DNA of 64,000 nt from Aradus depressus (lineage: Eukaryota; Arthropoda; Insecta; Hemiptera; Aradidae), in assembly GCA_963662175.1 (NCBI GenBank), contig OY759227.1, positions 1,334,501-1,398,500 on the forward strand, written 5' to 3'. Each line of letters opens with the position of its first letter. The stretch's first letter is position 1. Positions 56,481 to 64,000 of this stretch are shown piece after piece. The notes under the pieces were generated by a model. It was given only the letters and a program-made list of their open reading frames with translations. It was not told where the DNA came from and did no database searches. Position numbers and translations under genes: made by a program.

Positions 56481-56849
56481 CCTTATAATTTCGGAGTTGG
56501 TCTCAGGCAGCCGTAGAGGCAAGACGTGCGTACAAAGGTCAAACCTACGAGTTTTCTTAACCTAACTAACTCTACATTTAGTCTTTTTCTTTTCATTTCC
56601 ACTCTCTTTATTAAATTTCACCTCATTATTTGTTTATTTTAATTATTATTATTCTACCTGTGTTTTGTTCCTGTTCATACAGTGAGTATCTTATTAATTG
56701 AGTGTAAATGTTTATCCTTGTGTAATCCTTCTGGATCAGGTGAGTACCCTACTTTTCTCTTCATTATTTCATACTTATTTTGTTATTTCTTTTCTTCTCT
56801 CCCCATTCTTTTATCAGTGTCGCCCTGTTAAACATTACGTATTCAAAAG

Positions 56850-58073
56850 ATGGAACCTCCGGACAAGAGGAGAAGACGCGAACGATTAAAATCACCACCA
56901 GATAATTCATTTATAGGGAGGGAATCCATCGTGCCTAGATATTTAATTTTGTCCCGGTGCGATGGAAGCGACTTTAGTAAAGTTTCACCTTTCTTTATAA
57001 ATAAAGCCGTAACTGGTGTAGCGGGAGAACCTAAAAATATTAAAAAATTAAGAGATGGAACATTACTAGTAGAAACGTGCAATAGTTCTCAGTCCGGTAA
57101 ACTACTGGCCTGCAAAAATTTTTATAATCAAATGGATGTGAATGTAGAACCTCACTCGACATTGAACTGTAGTAAGGGCGTAATTAGATGTTTTGATCTG
57201 GACTCTGTCTCAGAACAAGAAATTTGTAGTGAATTGGCCAACCAGGGAGTTAAGGAAGTAAAGCGGATTAGCGTTAAGCGGGATGGGGTTATGACCAGTA
57301 CACACTCCTATGTGCTTACCTTCTCCATGCCAAAGATTCCAGAAAAGATAAAGGTTGGCTTCTACAGTATCACTGTCCGAATGTACATCAACAACCCGCT
57401 CAGATGTTACACTTGTCTTGGGTATGCCCACACCAGTAAATTTTGTAAGAAAAGTCCCATCTGTTCCCAGTGCGGCCAGAGTAAACACGAAGGGTCCCCA
57501 TGCCAAGGTCCAGCCCTGTGTACGAACTGTAAAGGCCCTCATAATGCTTTTGATAAAAGTTGCCCCATATATGGGAGAGAAAAAGAAATAAAAAAAATAC
57601 AAGATTCAGAAAAAATTTCATATTTTCTTGCCAAAAAAATTTATAAAGAAAGAAACCCAGTAGAATTTGCCAAATTTTTCTCCAACGTAGTGTCCCAAAA
57701 TAATAATGTTCTAAAGAAATCTCCAATTCGAGAGACAAGAGAAATTAGTATTCAGACTGATCCCGTCTGTACAGAATCAGTGAACAAAGTGAACCAAATA
57801 AATATGTTATCATCGGTTAGGAGCGGCTCGCCCCCACCGCCCCCCTCCTTCCCCGCCCCCCTATCCCCTCTCCCTCCCCCTCCCCCTCCCTCCCCTGCCC
57901 CCCTCCCCTCTTCCCACCCAGCTGACCTAACAACAGCGGTCAGTCTGCCCACAGATCAGGCTGTCCAATTGTCAAGTGGCGCGTCCGATTCAGAAGGTTG
58001 GTCGCAGCCAGTTCACAATAAAAGACCACCTAGGACTGCTAAAAATAAAAACTCATCAAAAAAAACCAAATAA
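56850..58073 (+). CDS. I-type LINE ORF1 (gag-like)
   Basis: This is a 407-codon nucleic-acid-binding protein, uninterrupted, from ATG 56850 (MEPPDKRRRRERLKSPP). The N-terminus is basic. The middle includes an RNA-recognition-like region (KNIKKLRDGTLLVET). Three zinc knuckles follow: CYTCLGYAHTSKFC, CSQCGQSKHEGSPC and CTNCKGPHNAFDKSC (about residues 190-240). The C-terminus has a long proline/serine run (about 57826-57915) encoded by C-rich DNA, then a basic end. About 310 bp separate it from ORF2. Confidence 0.87.
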   Translation: MEPPDKRRRRERLKSPPDNSFIGRESIVPRYLILSRCDGSDFSKVSPFFINKAVTGVAGEPKNIKKLRDGTLLVETCNSSQSGKLLACKNFYNQMDVNVEPHSTLNCSKGVIRCFDLDSVSEQEICSELANQGVKEVKRISVKRDGVMTSTHSYVLTFSMPKIPEKIKVGFYSITVRMYINNPLRCYTCLGYAHTSKFCKKSPICSQCGQSKHEGSPCQGPALCTNCKGPHNAFDKSCPIYGREKEIKKIQDSEKISYFLAKKIYKERNPVEFAKFFSNVVSQNNNVLKKSPIRETREISIQTDPVCTESVNKVNQINMLSSVRSGSPPPPPSFPAPLSPLPPPPPPSPAPLPSSHPADLTTAVSLPTDQAVQLSSGASDSEGWSQPVHNKRPPRTAKNKNSSKKTK

Positions 58074-58383
58074 TCACAATATGGAAAATTAAAATCAAAG
58101 TCTCTATTATTATATCATTATTGCTTATTTATCTTATTTGTTTATTTTGTTATTATCTCCTTTATAGTTTCTGTACATCTAGTCCTATTTATATATTCTA
58201 CTAGAAAAATGCTAATATCTACTCACCATAGTAATATCTCTGCTATAAAAAATGTACTGTCACATGCTTTCTATCTTTGCTATAATATGCATACATCTCC
58301 CTATTCTGGTGTCTCTCCAACAAGAACCACACAGTTGGTTGTCTGTACGTCTGGGGTCGAGAGACCCCTCACCTACTATTCCT

Positions 58384-61300
58384 ATGAACTCCACGCTGAT
58401 ACAATGGAACTGTAACGGCATAAGAACCCAATTTGAGGAGATAAAAATATTATCAAATGACCAAAACCCTTCAATATTTTGCCTTCAAGAAACTCACCTC
58501 AAGCCTGCCGACAGATTCAGTCTGAAGAACTACACAGTTTACAGGAAAGATGTGATTCCAGTCTGCAGAGCTAGAGGAGGCGTTTTAACAGCTGTGAGAT
58601 CTGGCACCACGTCAGAGGAGCTACGGATCGAAACTCCACTCCAGGCCGTGGTGGTCAGAGTGGAAGGACCACTCCCTTTCACGCTGTGCAACATGTATCT
58701 CCCCCCTACTGAACACATGAACGAAGCGGAGATTCTAAGCCTCATAAATCAGCTCCCTCGTCCATATCTTGTAGTTGGCGACATGAATGCCTCTAATCTG
58801 CCTTGGGACCCTCATCACAGGAACGCAAGGGGAAACACCTTGAGAAGGATCATAGACACCTTAGATGCGGTAGTGCTGAACACAGGAGAGAGCACATATC
58901 TGAGCCCGGCATATGGGTCGACATCGGCGATCGATGTCGCCTTCTGCTCGCCTCAGTTCACTCTGTTCCTGGACTGGAAGGTACTCCAAGACCTGCACAA
59001 CAGCGACCATTACCCTATCATAATAAATTACAAATCCGTGAGGAAATCGGCTAACAGAATGTGCAACTGGAGGATCGATGCGGCGGATTGGACTACCTTC
59101 AAGGCATTGGCCGTTATTGACCAGGATAATTTCTCGGACGACATTAATACCAGAAATAATTACATAACCAACGTTATCCTGGAAGCAGCTCGAGAGTCGG
59201 TACCAGTGTCAAAAGGAAACTATAAAAGGAACTGTGTGCCCTGGTTCGACAGAGACTGCAAGCAGGTTGTGGACGGACGAAGAAAAGCACTGAAGAAATT
59301 CAACTTGGAACCTACAACTCAAAACCTGATAGAGTACAAGAAGGCAAGGTCCATCTCAAGGAGGATCATCAAACAAAAAAAGAAGGAGTCATGGATCACT
59401 TTCACGTCATCCATCACCCACAAAACCCCATCCGCAACAATCTGGAAGACAATTCGAAGTATTTCAGGTACCTACGCTTTCCACACCCCAATATTAAAAG
59501 TTGACTCCAGTCTTGTTACCGACCCCCTAGAAATAGCCAACATCTTTGCTGAATTTTACAGTAATATCTCAGCCAGCAATAGTTAACACCCGGATTTTCA
59601 ACAGCTAAAAGAACATACTGAAACTACTCACATCTTAGACATCGATGATGACACTGAAAATTTCTATAACCGTAATTTCAGCCTTTGGGAGCTAAAATCA
59701 GCAGTCCAGGACCTCAAGAAATCTGCACCGGGTCTGGACAGAGTACACAATGTTATGCTGAAGAACTTATCTCCTGATTCACTGAGAGGCCTCCTTAATT
59801 TTTTCAACAAAATTTGGAATGGAAATGAAATTCCAGATGACTGGTCTGAGTCAATAATTCTACCGCAATTAAAGCCAGGAAAGGTCCCACACTCTCCGGA
59901 TAGTTACAGGCCCATAGCACTCACATGCAGCCCCTGTAAGCTTATGGAGAGACTGGTGAACCGCAGGCTTACTTGGATATTGGAGAAAGAAAATCTTCTG
60001 GCGAACATACAATGTGGCTTTAGAAAGGGTAGGTCTACCCTCGACCACCTGGTCTCAATAGAAAATGAGCTTCAAAACGCCTTTTTGAACAAAGAGGAGG
60101 CGATCGGTCTTTTTTTTGACATTGAAAAGGCTTACGACAGGGCATGGCGTTATGAAATTTTGAGGCAACTCCATGAATGGGGCCTACGAGGGAACCTCCC
60201 AAGATTTGTAAAACACCTTTTAGCTCGGAGATATGTAAGGGTCAGAATAGGCGACAAAGAATCGAGAAGACATCTAGTAGAAAATGGGATACCTCAAGGC
60301 AGCGTCTTGAGTTGTACGTTATTTGGAATCGCCATCAACAGTGTCGCAAAATGTATACCCCGACACTGCAAAGGCTATTTGTTTGTCGACGATCTCAGTG
60401 TACTTTACAGATTCAAGGATTATGACCGAATGAAAAACGATCTGCAACGGCTCCTTACCAAACTTTATGACTGGTCGAAAAAAACAGGCCTCACAATCTC
60501 AACACAGAAAAGTGTAGGAGTTTACTTCAGCAGAAGAAGAAACCGAAACCCACCGCCTGACCTCCGGATAGGATATAACAGCATTGAATTCAAAAACAAT
60601 GTAAAGTTCCTGGGGCTAGTGCTGGACGAAAAGCTCTCTTGGTCCGACCACATCAGACAACTAAAGGAGTCCTGTTTGAGAAGAATGAATATTTTAAAGG
60701 TATTAGCAAACACATCCTGGGGCTCTGACAGGCTATCTATGATCCGGCTATATAAAGCCCTGATATTATCCAGGTTAGACTACGGAGGCATGGTCTACGC
60801 TTCAGCCAGGAGCACATATATTAGCTCATTAGACTCCGTGCATCATGCCGGAATCCGTTTGGCCACTGGTGCCTTCCATACAAGCCTAGTAACAAGCCTC
60901 TGTGCAGAGTCTGGTATACCCCCCCTACTCTTCCGTCGCCACCACATGGCGTCTGGCTATATAGCATCCCTCAGTTTGCAACCTCAAAACCCCGCATATA
61001 AGCCAGTTTTCTCACCCAAGTATGCTAGAGCGTATGAGGAGAGGCAAAGTGTGACTAGACCGCTTGGGATTCGGGCTAGGGGTTACGCCGGTGAGCTTCT
61101 TGCTACAAACCCACCACCCTTAGTATTGGGGGACCCTCCCTGGCTGACTCCCTCTATACAGATTAACCTTGAACTACATACTAACAGCAAACATGAAACT
61201 GCCCCTTCAGTATTTGTACAATCCTTCCATAATTTACTTCATAGACTGCCCCATGCAACAATTTTATATACTGATGCTTCAAAATTAGATGAGGGTGTAG

Positions 61301-62061
61301 GAGCGGCAGTCGCAATGGATGGTGCTGTCTTAAAACGACGACTCCCAGGCATTTGTAGCGTTCACACTGGTGAACTGTTTGCACTATCCATGGCTTTGTA
61401 CAGCATCATGAATCTCAGGGGAGAGCGGTACATTATCTGCTGTGATTCACTCTCAGCCCTGCAAAGTATCCAAGAGTTATACTCTGATAACTGTTTGGTT
61501 GCCAAGATACACAGCTATTACAAAACCCTCACCGAACTGAAGAAAACTATCCTCTTTTGTTGGGTTCCTAGCCATGTTGGGATAAGGGGTAATCAATTAG
61601 TGGATGCTGCTGCGAAAGAAGCGGCAGCAAGTCTTCTTGAGGAAGTTGTGGTATATACAAAGAAGGACCTGCAGCGGTGGCTTCGACGTAGTGTGATAGA
61701 AGGCTGGAGAAATATGTGGGAGGAGATCGAGAACAGCAAGCTCAAAGTGGTGAAGAGAGATGTGAAGCCGTGGGGATCCTCTTGTAGAGGCAGCCGAAGG
61801 GAGGAGGTGGCGTTGACCCGACTCCGAATTGGCCACTCTCGGCTAACCCACGGCCATCTGATGACAAGAAGTGAACCGACCACATGTTGTGGGGTGCCCC
61901 TCAGTATCCAACATATCTTGGAAGAATGCCCCCGCTATGGAGAGCGACTGGCCAGACTGGCCATACCTCGCTATCTAGCTGAGGCCCTCAAAGATGACAG
62001 CCGGATGGCTGATCGTATTGTTGACTTCCTCTCGAAGACTGGGCTCATCAACAAACTGTAA
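58384..62061 (+). pseudogene. I-type LINE ORF2, one nonsense codon
   Basis: I use ATG 58384 (MNSTLIQWNCNGI), although the frame is open from 58252. The endonuclease has IQWNCNGIRTQ, FCLQETHL, VVGDMNASNLPWD, SAIDVAFCS and SDHYPIII. A TAA at 59584-59586 interrupts an otherwise open frame. The RT follows: YRPIALTCSPCKLMERL, FFDIEKAYDRAWR (A), GIPQGSVLSCTLFG (B), LFVDDLSVLY (C) and FLGLVLDEKLSW. The RNase H has ILYTDASKLDEG, TGELFALSMAL, CCDSLSALQS and WVPSHVGIRGNQLVD (about 61260-61610). A C-terminal Cys/His segment (CCGVPLSIQHILEECP) precedes the stop. All catalytic motifs look intact. Confidence 0.92.
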
Positions 62062-62509
62062 ATATACAGTCTTTAAATGACAAACATGGCTGGGGACTGA
62101 CCGACTGTCAGTTGACTCTGCAGATATCTATTTTTGCCTTCTAAATAGGTATATGCAAATTTAAAATATAGCTAAGTATGTGTGTATGTGAGTGTATGTG
62201 CATGTATATGTGTATATATATATATATTGAGAAGATTCTTATTTACTTTGATTTAAATTATTCCTTCTTTAATTCATAAATCTATAAAAAAAAAACAGGG
62301 GTGGCATCCTTTTCTTATTTAGAGTGCTTATGTGAAAATAAAGGAAAAATGATAACTACATTTTTTAAATCATAATGTTTTATAAGTTGTATATTTTTAA
62401 TTTCTTTTTGTAAATGGTTAAAAAAAAAGGTTACTGGGTTAGTGAACTATTATAATTTTTTTGACAATAGATGAAATAAACCTCTTATGAGTTAATTTAG
62501 ACAAAAAAA
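62062..62509. other. LINE 3' UTR and adjoining AT-rich spacer
   Basis: It contains a TG/TA-rich microsatellite (about 62178-62228) and a 10-A run at 62286-62295 that may be the LINE tail. Beyond it is AT-rich sequence without further features. Confidence 0.45.
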
Positions 62510-62514
62510 ATGTA

Positions 62515-63035
62515 CTCTTGGCAAATGACAACAAACTAGATGATTATAAATATGGATTAGAAATTTCTGGCAACTCACGGCATCCTATATCCTCTTTTGC
62601 ATCTTTCCTTCTTTGTCACTTTCTTCTCAGCCTTTTCTTCCTTCCATATATAAAATTTAACTTCTCGGGATTTTTCTTTCTTCTTCTTCTACGACACTCC
62701 TTTATATAAATGTGCTACCTTCCATCTTCTACGCTCCTTCGACACTCTTCAAAACACCCGACACCTCCTCCAAGTTCCTCCAAAAACAGACTACACCTCC
62801 TCCAAGATCCTACAAAACCCTACTACCACGAGTCGGCTCCTTCTGCCCTTGTCGCCATATTTTCCCCCACCCAATGTCATCAGGTTAGTCTTTTCTTTTA
62901 CAATTAATCATATTCTTTTTTCCTACTTATAATATCTTTTGCCAAGATGTACCTACATTTTTATTTATTTGTACTTACTATTTTTTTTTTTTTACTATTT
63001 TTATAAAGAATAACCATTTCTTTTATTCTTTGTGA
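62515..63035 (-). repeat. 3' LTR of gypsy-like element
   Basis: It starts (minus strand) TCACAAAGAATAAAAG next to the G tract. Inside, TTTATATAAAGG (about 62715-62704) is a likely TATA box. GAGGAGGTGT repeats lie upstream of it. The lower-coordinate end is not determined. Confidence 0.5.
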
Positions 63036-63043
63036 CCCCCCCC

Positions 63044-63861
63044 ATTCTACACGTCACATATCCCCTTCCTATATACAAAAGAAATCTGTTATTCTTTACA
63101 GCCCTATGCATACAAATACTTTGAACCTTATGACACATTCTTTATAATAACAGAATATGTAAACAACATTTTTTTTTTTTTTTTTTTTTTTTATCACACC
63201 ATGCAATAAATCCTATGGTAATAAATAATATACAATACAAATTTCATGCTAAATAGACATATTAGAAGTTCACATAATGATATTTATCTGTTTTTTTTTT
63301 TGTTTTTTTTAATTCTTATAACTTTTTTTTTTTTTTTTTTTTTTTTTATTCTTATAATTTTTTTTTTTTTTTTTTTTATTTATATGTATCACATCTTGCA
63401 ATGAACCCTATAATAATACATAAAATACAATAAAAATGTCATGTTAACTAGACAGACATACTACAAACAATTTCACATAATGAGACATTATTATTATTTT
63501 TATTATTATTTTTTTTTTTACAACATGACACAAGACTTCAATAAATTCTCTCTACATCACAAATTCACAAAATATCAAGAATCGAATTATATTACAATTT
63601 TTTAGCTAGATATCGGTCATTAGGTCAGACCTATATTCATTGTTTATATGGGTCAAACTATCATAATCCTCTTTGAACTGTGTACTACCTCTCTGTCCCA
63701 CAGGATCCCGTTAGTTGCAATTCATCTCTCCACTAGAATCTATCTTCCCTTAATATGTTGGTTTTTAGTGATATCCGTATTATAAGTGATATTAGTTCGT
63801 TACCAAACTACCAATTCGGATTTTATTATATTTTGATTTATTTATTATTTTATTATCGATT
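63044..63861. other. Non-coding 3' region of gypsy-like element
   Basis: Contains long T runs (63171-63192, 63325-63347, 63358-63377) and two related blocks (TATCACACCATGCAATAAATC near 63193 and TATCACATCTTGCAATGAACC near 63386). No coding frame can be supported. Confidence 0.5.
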
Positions 63862-64000
63862 TCAATTTTTGTTATCTAACTCCTCCACTAACCTCAGGTC
63901 TTTTAAATTATATGTCCCCTTTTGTTTCCTATTCGTTGTATCATATAATAAGTAAGCCCCATTGTCATAACATTGCATAACCTCAAATGGTCCCTCATAA
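63862..64000 (-). pseudogene. Gypsy-like pol, C-terminal tail (edge of window)
   Basis: Open from the window edge to TGA 63864-63862, with YEGPFEVMQCYDNGAYLL and GTYNLKDLRLVEEL. It is homologous to the pol tail at 41083-41220. Whether the upstream gene is intact cannot be seen, so calling it a pseudogene is provisional. Confidence 0.6.

Larger units (their letters stand above)
56480..62295 (+). mobile_element. I-clade LINE, nearly intact
   Basis: Two long frames in order: ORF1 with zinc knuckles, then ORF2 with endonuclease, RT and RNase H. An RNase H after RT is typical of the I group and separates it from Jockey and R1. The 5' limit (about 56480, before CGGAGTTGGTCTCAGGCAG) and 3' limit (a 10-A run at 62286-62295) are estimates, and no target duplication was found. 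Only one nonsense codon was seen in ORF2. Confidence 0.85.
62510..64000 (-). mobile_element. Gypsy-like LTR element, 3' end
   Basis: On the minus strand, the pol tail (64000-63862) is followed by about 0.8 kb of non-coding, T-rich DNA, a G tract (63043-63036) and an LTR from 63035 downward. The ACGTGTAGAATGGGGGGG...TCACAAA junction matches the element at 43050-43105, but the LTR bodies differ, so the two are related families. The rest of the element is right of the window. The outer LTR edge, about 62510-62520, is an estimate. Confidence 0.65.

Overview
The window is a block of arthropod-type repetitive DNA, most likely insect. The basis is the mix of R1-, Jockey- and I-clade LINEs, Ty3/gypsy and Ty1/copia elements, Penelope-like elements and Polinton (Maverick) elements. 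I found no host protein gene, rRNA or working tRNA gene, and nothing identifies the species. Almost every coding sequence belongs to a mobile element, and most are broken by stops, frameshifts or other insertions. Nested insertions in satellite DNA suggest pericentromeric or other heterochromatin.

Layout. (1) 1-9281: the right-hand part of a Polinton on the + strand (DNA polymerase B, a small gene, one terminal inverted repeat). It is hit by a Penelope-like inverted dimer (29-2436) and by an unclassified insertion (4932-6788). Its right end lies inside the RNase H region of a minus-strand Ty3/gypsy element (9282 to about 11936). (2) 11937-48290: what looks like one satellite array (basic unit about 235 bp) split by later insertions. 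These are an R1-like LINE (14659-33934), a Ty1/copia element (34122-38701), an internally deleted gypsy-like LTR element (about 38714-43780), and two Penelope-like insertions (44001-44281 and 45385-47659). (3) Inside the R1 LINE sits a complete 13,992-bp Polinton (19207-33198) with 6-bp target duplications. Inside that sits a 4.2-kb Jockey LINE (25170-29414). (4) 48291-56480: about 8 kb without recognisable genes, containing tandem repeats, two tRNA-like modules in a diverged duplication and several scattered duplicated blocks. (5) About 56480-62295: a nearly intact I-clade LINE. (6) About 62510-64000: the 3' end of a gypsy-like element on the minus strand, related to the one at 38.7-43.8 kb.

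How the parts work together. The second Polinton keeps a compact gene set: a protein-primed-type DNA polymerase B, a capsid-like protein, two related small proteins at opposite ends, a putative nuclease-like protein and one unrecognised divergently transcribed gene. Several genes have TATA boxes and three have in-frame or near-in-frame short introns, which fits nuclear transcription. No integrase, packaging ATPase or protease was recognised. The Penelope-like elements carry hammerhead ribozyme cores at their termini. Exact duplications at most insertions allow the order of events to be reconstructed.
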